Below, one piece after another: positions 36,340 through 45,300 of a stretch of 64,000 nucleotides of DNA. The stretch comes from Peptococcaceae bacterium BRH_c4a (lineage in GTDB: Bacteria; Bacillota; Desulfotomaculia; Desulfotomaculales; Desulfocucumaceae), in NCBI GenBank assembly GCA_000961585.1, contig LADN01000035.1, positions 62,001 to 126,000 on the forward strand, in the 5' to 3' direction. Every line of letters begins with the position of its first letter. Within the stretch, counting starts at the first letter, position 1. The notes under the pieces are model-generated. The model was not told the origin of the DNA and did no database searches. It saw only the letters and a list, made by a program, of their open reading frames with translations. The position numbers and the translations under genes are program-made.

Positions 36340-37107
36340 CTACCTCCCAAGCTTCAAGCTTACAGCTTCAACAATGGCGGCAAAGCTTTTAACATCAAGG
36401 CTGGCTCCACCTACCAGGGCGCCGTCTATGTCCGGCTGTTCCATCAGCCCGGCGGCATTATCAGGTTTAACGCTTCCCCCGTAAAGTATACGTATCTTAT
36501 CAGCGGCACCCCGGCCAAACATGCTGTCCAGTATCTTGCGGATAAAGCCGTTGACCTGCTGGGCGTCTGAGGCCGAAGCCGTCCGCCCGGTGCCAATGGC
36601 CCACACAGGCTCATAAGCTATTATTATTTTTTCAGCTTGCCCGGAGGTCAATCCAGCCAGGGAACCCCTAATTTGAGCCTCCACAACCCCCTGGGTATCG
36701 CCGGCCTCTCTTTCGGCCAAAACCTCTCCCACGCATACAATGGGGCATAAATCCCGCTCCAGGGCTGAAGCCGCTTTTTCATTGACTCCCAGGTCGGTTT
36801 CAGCAAAATACTGCCTTCTCTCGGAATGTCCCAGTATTACGTAACGGCAGCCGGCGTCCTTTAACATCAGAGGGGATATCTCCCCTGTATAGGCCCCTTC
36901 CCCCCGGTGGTACATGTTCTGCGCCCCCAGGGCCACGGGACTTCCCCTGAGAACGCCGGAAACGGCGTGCAACGCTGTAAAAGGAGGACAAACCACCACC
37001 TGGCAGTTGCCGGGGATCTCCAGTTTGATTAATTCTTCAACAAAAAGCACTGACTCAGCAATACTCTTATACATTTTCCAGTTTCCTGCTATCACAGGCA
37101 GACGCAT
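36340..37107 (-). CDS. tpiA: triosephosphate isomerase
   Basis: 255 aa from ATG 37107 behind AGGGGTG. Active-site Lys in AGNWKMYK, His in LGHSERR and Glu in AYEPVWAIGTG are present, with the phosphate loop YGGSVKPDN. The last codons (EAVSLKLGR) fall in a 7-bp-period tract (CAAGCTT, CAAGCTT, ACAGCTT on the plus strand, 36348-36368). The extreme C-terminus may therefore be repeat-derived. Confidence 0.97.
   Translation of the reverse strand: MRLPVIAGNWKMYKSIAESVLFVEELIKLEIPGNCQVVVCPPFTALHAVSGVLRGSPVALGAQNMYHRGEGAYTGEISPLMLKDAGCRYVILGHSERRQYFAETDLGVNEKAASALERDLCPIVCVGEVLAEREAGDTQGVVEAQIRGSLAGLTSGQAEKIIIAYEPVWAIGTGRTASASDAQQVNGFIRKILDSMFGRGAADKIRILYGGSVKPDNAAGLMEQPDIDGALVGGASLDVKSFAAIVEAVSLKLGR
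36348..36375. repeat. short 7-bp-period repeat between gpmI and tpiA
   Basis: CAAGCTT, CAAGCTT, ACAGCTT, CAACAAT at 36348-36375. It overlaps the tpiA stop codon region. Only three good units, so weaker than the others. Confidence 0.45.
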
Positions 37108-37118
37108 AATAATCACCC

Positions 37119-38306
37119 CTATTTATCCTGTAGCACAGCCAGCCCGGGAAGTTTTTTACCCTCCAGAAACTCCAGGGACGCTCCCCCCCCTGTGGAAATA
37201 TGCGTAATACGACCGGCCACGCCGGCCTTTTCCACAGCCGCAGCCGAGTCTCCGCCGCCCACAATGGTGATGGCGCCGCTTTCGGCCAGGGAGCGGGCAA
37301 TACTAAATGTACCCTGGGCAAAGGGTTCCATTTCAAACACCCCCATGGGGCCGTTCCAGATTACTGTTTTTGCCTCCCTGACGGCCTGCCCGAATATCCG
37401 GGAACTTTCCGGTCCTATGTCCAGAGCCATCCAGTCTTCCGGAACACCGTCCACCGGAACCACCTTTCGCTCGGCCTCCGGATCGGCGGCTCTGGAAATC
37501 ACCAGGTCCACCGGCAGTAAGATTTTTACCCCGGCATCGGTGGCCTTTTCCATAAGTTCCCGGGCCAAATCCACCTTGTCTCCTTCCAAAAGTGACTTAC
37601 CCAGATCCAGCCCCTTTGCCCGAAGGAATGTATTGGCCATGCCTCCGCCTATGATTAATGTGTCCACCTTTCCCAAAAGGTTTCCTATAACGCCAATCTT
37701 GTCGGAAACTTTGGCCCCACCGATAATGGCCACAAAGGGATGATCAGGATTGTAAAGGGCCTTGCCCAGAAATTCTATTTCCTTTTCCATAAGAAAGCCT
37801 GCAACACCGGGAATGACACGGGCCACACCCTCGGTGGAGGCATGGGCCCGGTGAGCGGCGCCAAAGGCGTCATTTACAAATATTTCAGCCAGATCGGCCA
37901 GAGACCTGGCAAATCTGTCGTCATTCTTTTCTTCCTCGGGGTAAAATCTGACGTTTTCCAGCATTACAATTTCTCCGTCCTGCATCTGGGAAATGGCCTT
38001 TCTGGGCAGATCCCCCACGGTCTCTTCAACCAGAGTTACATTTTGACCCAGCAAATCCTGCAGACGGTGAGCCACCGGCTTTAAGCTGTAGCGGTCGTCA
38101 AAGGTGCCTTTGGGGCGCCCCAAGTGCGAGGCCAGTATTACCCTGGCTCCTTTTTCAACCAGATGGCGGATGGTGGGCAGAGCAGCCCTGATGCGGGTGT
38201 CGTCGGAAACTTTGCCTGTCTTGTTCAGGGGAACATTGAAGTCCACCCTTACGAGGACCCTTTTACCTTCTGCCTCTATGTCCCGAATACTCTTTTTGTT
38301 CATCAT
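37119..38306 (-). CDS. pgk: phosphoglycerate kinase
   Basis: 395 aa. N-terminal substrate motif [13 protein letters not shown], then SHLGRPKG and the nucleotide-binding end [13 protein letters not shown] with [14 protein letters not shown]. Generates ATP from 1,3-bisphosphoglycerate. It lies 105 bp after gap and 12 bp before tpiA. ATG 38306 follows ACAGGGGG. Confidence 0.98.
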   Translation of the reverse strand: MMNKKSIRDIEAEGKRVLVRVDFNVPLNKTGKVSDDTRIRAALPTIRHLVEKGARVILASHLGRPKGTFDDRYSLKPVAHRLQDLLGQNVTLVEETVGDLPRKAISQMQDGEIVMLENVRFYPEEEKNDDRFARSLADLAEIFVNDAFGAAHRAHASTEGVARVIPGVAGFLMEKEIEFLGKALYNPDHPFVAIIGGAKVSDKIGVIGNLLGKVDTLIIGGGMANTFLRAKGLDLGKSLLEGDKVDLARELMEKATDAGVKILLPVDLVISRAADPEAERKVVPVDGVPEDWMALDIGPESSRIFGQAVREAKTVIWNGPMGVFEMEPFAQGTFSIARSLAESGAITIVGGGDSAAAVEKAGVAGRITHISTGGGASLEFLEGKKLPGLAVLQDK

Positions 38307-38411
38307 TTACCCCCTGTGTTGTTTATCCCCGGGGAAACCGGTAAAAAAATACAGACCGGCCTGCCTCGACCGGTCTGATCTTCTCGAAAAACAGGGCCCT
38401 TTGTTATTTTG

Positions 38412-39443
38412 CTACAAACCCCTTGCCGCCATGTATTCAACAAGATCGATAATCCTGTTGGAATAACCCCACTCATTATCGTACCAGGCTACAACTTTAA
38501 TCATATCGTCCCCTATAGCCATGGTGGAAAGGGCATCAACTATGGAAGAATGGGTATCTCCGTTATAATCAGATGATACCAGCGGCAGTTCGCTGTACGC
38601 CATTATACCTTTTAATTCATTTTCGGCAGCTTCTTTTAAGGCTGCGTTTATTTCCTCACCGGTCACCTTGCGGCCCACCTGGGCCACCAAATCAACCACA
38701 CTGACATTGGTAACCGGAACCCTCATGGAAAAACCGTTAAGCCGGCCCTGCAGTTGGGGCAGCACAAGTGCCACGGCCCTGGCAGCGCCGGTGGTGGTGG
38801 GTATTATGTTATTAACCCCCGACCGGGCCCGCCTCATGTCACGGTGGGGCATATCCAGAATCTGCTGGTCATTGGTGACGGCATGTATGGTTGTCATCAG
38901 TCCCTTGATTAAACCGAACTTTTCCCATATCACTTTGGCCACCGGGGCAAGGCAGTTGGTGGTACAGGAAGCATTGGACACAACCCTGTGCACTGCCGGG
39001 TCATAATCGGTGTGATTAACCCCCATAACGGCAGTAAAGGCGTTTCCTTTGGCCGGCGCCGAGAGAACCACCCTTTTGGCCCCTGCTTTAAGGTGAAGTG
39101 CCGCACCCTCCGGAGCGTTGAATTTACCGGTGGACTCAACGACTATATCAACCCCCAGTTCACCCCACGGCAGATCGGCAGGATCCTTAACGGCCAGAAC
39201 CTTGATTTCCCGCCCGTCAACCTGGATATTATTTCCTGCGCCCTGTACATCATTATCCAGCTTACCATGTATAGTATCATATTTCAATAGGTGGGCCAGA
39301 GTCCCGGCAAACTTGTCATCAGCCGGCAAACGCCTTGATTTGTGGTTCAGCGCCACAACCTCAATACCCGGCCTCCCCAGAGCAATCCTTAAAACGTTGC
39401 GCCCGATTCTTCCGAAACCGTTAATACCTATACGTACAGCCAT
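38412..39443 (-). CDS. gap: glyceraldehyde-3-phosphate dehydrogenase, type I
   Basis: 343 aa. NAD-binding start GINGFGRIGRNVLRIA, catalytic Cys in SNASCTTNCLAP, and KVVAWYDNEWGYSNR at the end. First gene of the glycolytic operon. Clostridia usually have the repressor gene cggR directly upstream; here the upstream gene is rpoN. The 180 bp upstream are AT-rich and contain the rpoN terminator, so gap probably has its own promoter there. Confidence 0.98.
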   Translation of the reverse strand: MAVRIGINGFGRIGRNVLRIALGRPGIEVVALNHKSRRLPADDKFAGTLAHLLKYDTIHGKLDNDVQGAGNNIQVDGREIKVLAVKDPADLPWGELGVDIVVESTGKFNAPEGAALHLKAGAKRVVLSAPAKGNAFTAVMGVNHTDYDPAVHRVVSNASCTTNCLAPVAKVIWEKFGLIKGLMTTIHAVTNDQQILDMPHRDMRRARSGVNNIIPTTTGAARAVALVLPQLQGRLNGFSMRVPVTNVSVVDLVAQVGRKVTGEEINAALKEAAENELKGIMAYSELPLVSSDYNGDTHSSIVDALSTMAIGDDMIKVVAWYDNEWGYSNRIIDLVEYMAARGL

Positions 39444-39563
39444 TGTTAAACCCGCTCCCTTAATTAGTATGTTATAGTTAAGTAATTATGTTAATTATGA
39501 CATTCTATTCGTCGAATATTGATCAGATTCCTGCTCACAGTATACAAAAAAAGCATTTAATAA

Positions 39564-39590
39564 AAATCCGCCCATGCGTGCGGCGGATTT
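39564..39590 (-). terminator. terminator of rpoN
   Basis: AAATCCGCC and GGCGGATTT arms around CATGCGTGC; the minus strand continues TTTATT. It separates rpoN from the gap operon. Confidence 0.8.
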
Positions 39591-39623
39591 CAGAATTTGC
39601 CTGATTCTGGCTGCCGGGGCTAA

Positions 39624-41039
39624 TTAATACCTTTTCCTTTTCCTGATGGGAGCTATGCCCAGTTCCTCACGGTATTTGGCCACTGTGCGCCGTGAAATGT
39701 TTATATCCCTGCGTTTTAAGATCTCTACTATCTTCTGATCATTGTAAGGCTCCTTGGCGTCCTCGGAGGCCACAATTTCCCTGAGCGTTTTCTTGATGGA
39801 TTCGGCCGAGGTTGAGGATCCGGAGGGGTTAATCAACCCTGAGTCGAAAAAATATTTCAGCTCAAAAACCCCCCGGGGGGTCTGGATGTACTTGTTGGAG
39901 GTGGCTCTGCTCACCGTGGACTCGTGCAAGCCCACTATGTCCGCCACTCTTTTGAGATTTAACGGCCTCAGGTACTTAACGCCCCTGTCCAGAAAATCCC
40001 TTTGTAAATCAACCAGGCAATTGACTACCTTATAAAGTGTCATTCTGCGCTGTTCGATGCTGCGTAAAAGCCATGCGGCTGCATTCAGCTTGCCTTCCAC
40101 AAAGCGGCGGGTCTTGGTGTCCGAGTTCTTATCCTGGTTCAGTACTGACCGGTAAGCTGCATTTATGGTTATCCTGGGAATAGAATTATCATTAACCAGT
40201 ATTACATATTCCCCTCCCACCTTCTCCAGGACAACATCGGGGATTATATAGCGGGTGTCGTTGGGACTGCCAAAATTGCGGCCGGGCTTGGGATCCAGGG
40301 TTTTTATCATATCGGCCACCCTCTGCACTTCCTGTACCGTTACGCCCATGATTTGCGCCATTCGACCCAGTTTGCCCTTAGCAACATCCAGCAGGTGATT
40401 CTTTATTACCTGCCGCAGGAGGCTGTCTTTAATGCCCTTCTGTTCAACCTGTATTAAAAGGCACTCCTCCAGACTCCGGGCGCCCACACCCACGGGGTCA
40501 AAGGTTTGTATCACAGCCAGCACCCCTTCAACTTCCCCCACAGAAACTCCCAGGTGTGCGGCCGACTCCTCCAGGGTTATCTGGAGATAACCATTCCCGT
40601 CTATATTTCCTATAAGATATTCTCCTATATGCCTCTCACTGATACTGCACCAGCTGAGGCTGAACTGCAACATCAGGTGATCGGTCATGGAAGGGATTTG
40701 CCTTACGAAATTTTCATATGAATACTCCAGCTGGTCCGGGTTTCTTTCTATCTTGGGAAGTCCAAGGTCACTGCTGTCATGAAAGTACTCCTGCCAATCC
40801 ACGTCATTTTCCCGTGTCCGCTCGTCCCCTGCCCCTTCTTCCTGCAGTGTATTTGCTTCTTCAGTCTCATTATTGCCGTCTTCCTTAAGCTCCAGCAAAG
40901 GGTTTTCCTGCAGTTGCTGTTCAATATACATGCCCAATTCCAGGGAGGAGAGCTGCAGTACAGTGATGGCCTGACGCAGTTCAGGTGTCATGATTAATTT
41001 TTGTGTCTGTTCCATGTGGAGACCATAGCCCATGCGCAT
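39624..41039 (-). CDS. rpoN: RNA polymerase sigma-54 factor
   Basis: 471 aa from ATG 41039, eight bases after AAGGGAG. Region I (QKLIMTPELRQAITVLQLSSLEL) contacts activators; an acidic region II follows; the core-binding and HTH domains include VGLHESTVSRATSNKYIQTP; the C-terminal RpoN box ISRRTVAKYREELG reads the -24 element. Its presence supports the sigma-54 promoters proposed upstream of the acyl-CoA genes and the activator at 17.9 kb. It sits where cggR usually stands. Confidence 0.96.
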   Translation of the reverse strand: MRMGYGLHMEQTQKLIMTPELRQAITVLQLSSLELGMYIEQQLQENPLLELKEDGNNETEEANTLQEEGAGDERTRENDVDWQEYFHDSSDLGLPKIERNPDQLEYSYENFVRQIPSMTDHLMLQFSLSWCSISERHIGEYLIGNIDGNGYLQITLEESAAHLGVSVGEVEGVLAVIQTFDPVGVGARSLEECLLIQVEQKGIKDSLLRQVIKNHLLDVAKGKLGRMAQIMGVTVQEVQRVADMIKTLDPKPGRNFGSPNDTRYIIPDVVLEKVGGEYVILVNDNSIPRITINAAYRSVLNQDKNSDTKTRRFVEGKLNAAAWLLRSIEQRRMTLYKVVNCLVDLQRDFLDRGVKYLRPLNLKRVADIVGLHESTVSRATSNKYIQTPRGVFELKYFFDSGLINPSGSSTSAESIKKTLREIVASEDAKEPYNDQKIVEILKRRDINISRRTVAKYREELGIAPIRKRKRY

Positions 41040-41182
41040 GCCTTTCACTCCCTTCAGCCGTCGTCCCGAAACGGTGAAACTTTTAAAACATTCTTAATAT
41101 CAAATCTTTATTTCTCTGCAAACTGTGCTTTTTCCTGCAGGTATATATCTGATACCAGCATATTCAGCAGGTAATTGTTTCA

Positions 41183-41833
41183 TCACCAGTTGTTATCTGG
41201 AACTTTGGTCCTCCACAAATAAACCAATAAAACCAGCAAAACTCCGGAAAGGGACAGCGCCGAGAAAGCGGCCAGCCGTACCTGTCTCTGAAGATACAGG
41301 TACGGATAGATACCCAGGCGATAGTCCAGAAAATCGTTCAAAACCATCCATGTGCCCACGCCCGCAACAGCAGCGCCGGATAATGACGGGCCGGAAAAGT
41401 GTTTATTAAACCGGCTATTTATTGTTCTCAGATAAACCGCTCCCTGGGCGGCCATTCCCATGTGGGATACCCACAGCATGGCCGCCTTGTACTCAACCGG
41501 CCCCCCGCCAATCCAATAATCACCAATGATTATTACCGCCCAGAGACCGTATTTTATACAGCCCGTATAAGCCAGAGCGCTAAAAAAAGGAGAGTTTCGG
41601 CCCAGCAGTGACAGAATCAGCACAAACGAGAACATGGTGGTGGAAAGAGGGCTGTCCGGCACAAAGGGCCACAGTTTTACCGGTGTGGCGGCCAGTTGCC
41701 CGGCATACCAGTAATAGCCGTAAGCCGATCCTAAAATGTTGGCAATCATAATGGCCACCAGGTATTTTGGCTCCCATGGACGGGCCAGAAAGTTTTTCCA
41801 GTGATGCCACAACATATATAAAACCCGTTTCAT
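41183..41833 (-). CDS. DUF1405-family membrane protein (YpjA-like)
   Basis: 216 aa with about six membrane segments. Start MKRVLYMLWHHWKNFLARPW and internal YGYYWYAGQL and DYWIGGGPVEY match DUF1405/YpjA proteins of Firmicutes, which have no known function. Its ATG overlaps the stop of the acyltransferase gene as TAATG, so the two are probably translated together. Confidence 0.82.
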   Translation of the reverse strand: MKRVLYMLWHHWKNFLARPWEPKYLVAIMIANILGSAYGYYWYAGQLAATPVKLWPFVPDSPLSTTMFSFVLILSLLGRNSPFFSALAYTGCIKYGLWAVIIIGDYWIGGGPVEYKAAMLWVSHMGMAAQGAVYLRTINSRFNKHFSGPSLSGAAVAGVGTWMVLNDFLDYRLGIYPYLYLQRQVRLAAFSALSLSGVLLVLLVYLWRTKVPDNNW

Positions 41834-42342
41834 TATCCTGAAACAACCCTTTTTGATTTTTTGATCACCTGGGCCGGCACACCGGCCACAGTAACACCCG
41901 GCGGGACATCCCGGTTAACCAGCGCCCCGGCCCCCACCACAGCCCCGTCGCCTATTACAACCCCGGGAAGAATGGTGCTGTTGGCCCCTATCATCACTTC
42001 CCTGCCTATGACCACCTCCCCGGTGCGATATTCGTGTATGAGGAACTCGTGGCAGAGAATGGTGCTATTATATCCAATCACGCAATTTTCTCCGATGGTG
42101 ATTAAATGCGGGAAAAAAATATCCACCATGGAGGCCAGACCGAAGGATACATCCCTTCCGACCCTCATGCCGGTCATTTTATATAACCATCTCTTCATTC
42201 CCAAAAAAGGTATGTATTTGCAAAGAGTTATTATAATGAAATTAAAAACCACCCTGGCCGGACTGACCGCCCTGTGCCACAGGTGAAGGGAGTTTTTGCC
42301 CGGTGGGGCGGGAAAAATCTTTAGCCGACGTTTCATGTCCAT
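41833..42342 (-). CDS. left-handed beta-helix acyltransferase (maltose/galactoside O-acetyltransferase-like)
   Basis: 169 aa. From residue 75 it shows hexapeptide turns (ITIGENCVIGYNSTI, VVIGREVMIGANSTILPGVV, IGDGAVVGAGALV) and ends GVPAQVIKKS, as in LbetaH O-acetyltransferases. The N-terminus is basic with a short hydrophobic patch, suggesting membrane contact. Acceptor unknown; cell-envelope glycan is plausible. It lies 22 bp downstream of whiA in the same operon. Confidence 0.82.
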   Translation of the reverse strand: MDMKRRLKIFPAPPGKNSLHLWHRAVSPARVVFNFIIITLCKYIPFLGMKRWLYKMTGMRVGRDVSFGLASMVDIFFPHLITIGENCVIGYNSTILCHEFLIHEYRTGEVVIGREVMIGANSTILPGVVIGDGAVVGAGALVNRDVPPGVTVAGVPAQVIKKSKRVVSG

Positions 42343-42363
42343 GTCTTATCCTTTTTTCCCAGG

Positions 42364-43290
42364 TTAAATCTTGTCCGCAAATTCTTCTATTTTTTTTAAA
42401 CGATGATTCACTCCGGACTTGCCCAGTTTGGGGTCCAGCATGTCGCCCAGTTCTCTCAGGCTGGCATCGGGATTATTGATCCGGGCTTCAGCCACCTGCT
42501 GCAATGCCGGGGGGAGTTTGTCCAAACCTACTGCGGACTTTATGCGCATAATGCTTTCCAGTTGCTGCACCGATGCGTTTACCGTCTTATTAAGGTTTGC
42601 CGTTTCACAGTTCACCAACCTGTTAATCTGGTTTCTCATGCCCTTATATATTCTTTTGTTTTCAAAATCCAGCAGGGCATTATGCGCTCCCATTATATTA
42701 AGGCAGGATATTATCTGCTCACTTTCCTTAAGATATATGACAAACCAGTTTTTCCGGGAGTTTATCTTGGCTTCCAGCCTGAACCTCCTCATGAATTTTA
42801 TTATATCCCCGGCATGGTCCTCGTTATTGGTTATTATCTCAAAGTGGTAGGTGCCCTCGGGGTTGTTAACCGAACCACCGCCCAGAAATGCTCCCCGCAG
42901 ATAAGATCTCCGGCAGCATTCCTTTCTAAGGAAATCCTTCTTCACATTCTTCAGCAGGCTCCCGCTTTCATCCATCAGTCCCAGGGCGGTTAGAACTTCC
43001 CCGGTCTTCTCCTGGGGGGGAACCCTGACCAGGTAGATATTATTCTTCCTCAGTTTGCTTTTACGCTTTACCAACACCTCGGCCTGAGCGCCAAACACTT
43101 CCCTTACCAGGGAAAATATTTTGCGGGCTACGGCTGCGTTTTCATTTAAAACATTGATATAAATGCGCCTTCCGCTTATCTGAATGCTCCCGTCCATTCT
43201 GAAAAGAGCCGAAAGCTCGGCCAGTTTACAGCAGTCCTTGGAGCCCACCACCCGGGCCAGCTCATTTTTAGTCTGGGCCGAAAAAGACAC
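42364..43290 (-). CDS. whiA: DNA-binding protein WhiA
   Basis: 308 aa from GTG 43290 behind GGGGTGATCT ([14 protein letters not shown], the usual WhiA start); a longer frame to 43380 has no site. Two LAGLIDADG-like halves ([13 protein letters not shown] and [14 protein letters not shown]) are followed by a C-terminal HTH ([20 protein letters not shown]). It acts in cell division and chromosome segregation in Firmicutes. It is normally next to yvcK and rapZ; here 4.9 kb containing uvrA and a decayed locus intervene. Confidence 0.95.
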   Translation of the reverse strand: MSFSAQTKNELARVVGSKDCCKLAELSALFRMDGSIQISGRRIYINVLNENAAVARKIFSLVREVFGAQAEVLVKRKSKLRKNNIYLVRVPPQEKTGEVLTALGLMDESGSLLKNVKKDFLRKECCRRSYLRGAFLGGGSVNNPEGTYHFEIITNNEDHAGDIIKFMRRFRLEAKINSRKNWFVIYLKESEQIISCLNIMGAHNALLDFENKRIYKGMRNQINRLVNCETANLNKTVNASVQQLESIMRIKSAVGLDKLPPALQQVAEARINNPDASLRELGDMLDPKLGKSGVNHRLKKIEEFADKI

Positions 43291-43350
43291 CAGATCACCC
43301 CACTTTGGCACGTACATTATACCATAAACCAAAGCCCGGGAAAAAATCTT

Positions 43351-43466
43351 TAAAAAAACGCCCTGATGGGCGGCTAGCAATCAGCTTTCAGCAGTCAGTA
43401 GTCAGAATCTGATAAAATCTAAGCGACCTCAAAGAGACATCCATCTGGGGGGAGTGATTTGAAGCC
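43351..43466 (+). repeat. dispersed composite element, left-end fragment upstream of whiA
   Basis: A tract and CGCCC/GGGCG hairpin, then a different heptad set (ATCAGCT, TTCAGCA, GTCAGTA, GTCAGAA at 43380-43407), then GCGACCTCAAAGAGACAT and GGGGAGTGATTTGAAG, which is the 5' closing-stem arm. The 3' half is missing. Confidence 0.7.
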
Positions 43467-43489
43467 ATTTCTTTTCATTTGTCGGTTGT

Positions 43490-44335
43490 AATAAATGACG
43501 TATCCTGTATTACTGATAGCGGTCGGTTACATTTCCGCTTACGTCGGTCAGGGCTACGGTGCTGCCCCTCAGGTCGTAGTGGCAGGTATGACATCCCCGG
43601 TCTCCTGCCCGATGAGGCCCAGCCCGTACACGTAGAATGTCTGGCTGCCATTCTCGTCTGTTTTTATCAATAATTGGCTTAAAAGCACATTAATCAGCCG
43701 GTTGGCAACATCATAGCCATACCTGACCTGCTTTCCATCCTGGACAGGTATAGTTTGGCGGTGGCGTTGGGAACAAAGTTTTCATTGGTGTCTTTTAGGC
43801 GGAATTTAACCCTTATGGACCTTCCCAGCCGGAATACACTGGTCCCGTCCTCCCTGATGGGCTTTTATGCGGCGCTGGCGGTGACAGTGGTATTTCCTGC
43901 GGCCAGCGGGATGATGGCGGCTGTGTTCCCGTTAGCAGTCACCGACGCCGCCGCCGGGTTTAAGGAAATCCATGTTACGCTCTTGTTGGTGGCGTTATCC
44001 GGTAAAACCGTGGCCGTCAGGGTGGCGGCCGGCCCCCCTGCGGTGATGCTTAAGGCGGTCTTATCCAGGGTTAACCCGGTTACCGGCACTGTGGAGGCAG
44101 TCACTGTAACCATGGCTGCGGCGGTCTTTCCTCCATAGACGGCGGTAATCTCCGCACTCCCCGGACGGACTGACCTTGACCACTGCCGGGTTGGTTGACT
44201 GGTACGATGCCAGGGCGGTTACATCAATGTTCTTTCCATCCGAATTGACCGCCGCAACCACCGTGTTTCTGTTTTCACCCACAGCCAGGCTATAAGACGT
44301 GGAATCCCGTGTGTTATCGTAGCAGCCAGTAAGTC
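43490..44335 (-). pseudogene. decayed Ig-like (BIG2) / PxKD-like / YD-repeat protein
   Basis: Leftward coding pieces in different frames. First DSTSYSLAVGENRNTVVAAV, then ALASYQSTNPAVVKVSPSG, then after a frameshift a BIG2 domain (VTGLTLDKTALSITAGGP...NTTVTASAA). A stop follows, then REDGTSVFRLGRSIRVKFRL...TAKLYLS, typical of modules in surface proteins. Another change of frame leads to VRYGYDVANRLINVLLS and GSQTFYVYGLGLIGQE, a YD/RHS repeat. At least three disruptions show it is not expressed as one protein. Confidence 0.7.
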
Positions 44336-44339
44336 ACGA

Positions 44340-44365
44340 GTGTCATGGTGACGGTCCCATGACAC
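44340..44365. repeat. GTGTCATGG/CCATGACAC hairpin
   Basis: Nine-bp perfect arms around TGACGGTC. The loop has the GACGGT core also seen in the hairpins at 45255 and 48178. It stands immediately downstream of the toxin gene. Confidence 0.6.
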
Positions 44366-44368
44366 GAA

Positions 44369-44633
44369 TTAGCGGTAAGCTTCACGCCTATGCTTTATTG
44401 TCAATATAGAGACTTGTTTCTCTTTAAAACGGTATTCGAAAGTTATTCGCCAATCACCTACCCTGAGTCTAAGTTCGCCCTGACCGCCCTTAAGTTTAGC
44501 TATATCACCTTTTGGTGTGTAATTGGCTAATTTAATTATAGCTTCTTTTATCCTGGCCTGAGTATGCCTGTCCAATTCCCTGAGGCTTTTTATGGCTTTT
44601 TCCGAAAAAGATTATCTCAAATTCCCAGTTCAC
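44369..44633 (-). pseudogene. RelE/ParE-family toxin with a frameshift in a T5 tract
   Basis: Reading from GTG 44633, which overlaps the antitoxin end, gives VNWEFEIIF. The next frame gives FSEKAIKSLRELDRHTQARI and onward through LKGGQGELRLRVGDWRITFEYR to the end IKHRREAYR, a complete short RelE. The two frames join only if one T is removed from TTTTT (plus strand AAAAA 44605-44609). As written, translation from GTG fails and only a fragment of about 68 aa without the first strand could be made. Either a natural inactivation, slippage-dependent expression or a sequencing error. Confidence 0.75.
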
Positions 44634-44826
44634 GCCATACATCCTCTGCTTTGACGCCCTTTCCGGCTTCTATTTCAGCCCGGGCTTGGTTAATCTCACT
44701 GGCTTCTTCCGGAGATATCTCCTCTTCCGGCCATGCCATAGAACTGAGAATAACCCACAGGGCTTGAACCTGCTCGTCAGTCAGCCGGTCAACAAGGGCT
44801 TTGATTTGATCACGAGCTACAGCCAT
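44617..44826 (-). CDS. antitoxin of the RelE-type pair
   Basis: 69 aa from ATG 44826 behind GAGGTGG. The helical N-terminus (ARDQIKALVDRLTDEQVQAL) should dimerise and bind DNA, and the acidic C-terminus (EEISPEEASEINQARAEIEA) should wrap the toxin. Its last codons overlap the toxin GTG, the standard arrangement. Family name not certain. Confidence 0.7.
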   Translation of the reverse strand: MAVARDQIKALVDRLTDEQVQALWVILSSMAWPEEEISPEEASEINQARAEIEAGKGVKAEDVWRELGI

Positions 44827-44865
44827 ATATACCACCTCAAGCTTATTATAACCCTTCTTCAATTT

Positions 44866-45249
44866 TTAAACCACCACTTTCCTAACAGAATAAAGAGAAT
44901 TATCTGCTATCAATACTCCGGGGAGGCGCCCTCCACCACCTGTTCCGGGCTGTGTTTGGATTCCCTTAAAGCTGTCGGGCTGGGTAAAGCGTCCTGTCTG
45001 GGGGTCGTACCAGCGGGAGTTGTAGAACATGAGCCCGGACTTGGGATCATGTTCTTTGCCGGTAATTCCCTTGAAGCTGTAGGGGGCCAGTGTGCCGGCG
45101 AACATGCCGGCGAAGGTGTCCCAGCGGTATTTGACGGTGTTTTCTCCCAGGTGGTCGGTAAGGTCGCTTACGCTGCCCAGGGCGTCATGGTGGTAGTACA
45201 GCAGTCCGCCACGGGTTCTGAGGTTGCCGTAGCGCCCTGGTCTTTTCTG
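44866..45249 (-). pseudogene. RHS-repeat core fragment
   Basis: The leftward frame gives YYHHDALGSVSDLTDHLGE, then ITGKEHDPKSGLMFYNSRWY and DPQTGRFTQPDSF, the RHS-associated core. Upstream it stops at a TGA beside the hairpin at 45255, so the long N-terminal part is missing; the C-terminal tip (NSLYSVRKVVV) is short. It is a remnant of a secreted polymorphic-toxin-like protein. Confidence 0.75.
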
Positions 45250-45254
45250 TCATG

Positions 45255-45283
45255 TGCGACAGCGAGAACCGTCCCCTGTCGCA
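45255..45283. repeat. TGCGACAG...CTGTCGCA hairpin, copy A
   Basis: Arms TGCGACAG (45255-45262) and CTGTCGCA (45276-45283) around CGAGAACCGTCCC. Nearly identical to the element at 48178; the two copies lie on either side of uvrA. Confidence 0.75.
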
Positions 45284-45300
45284 TTCCGGCCCCTGGGACG

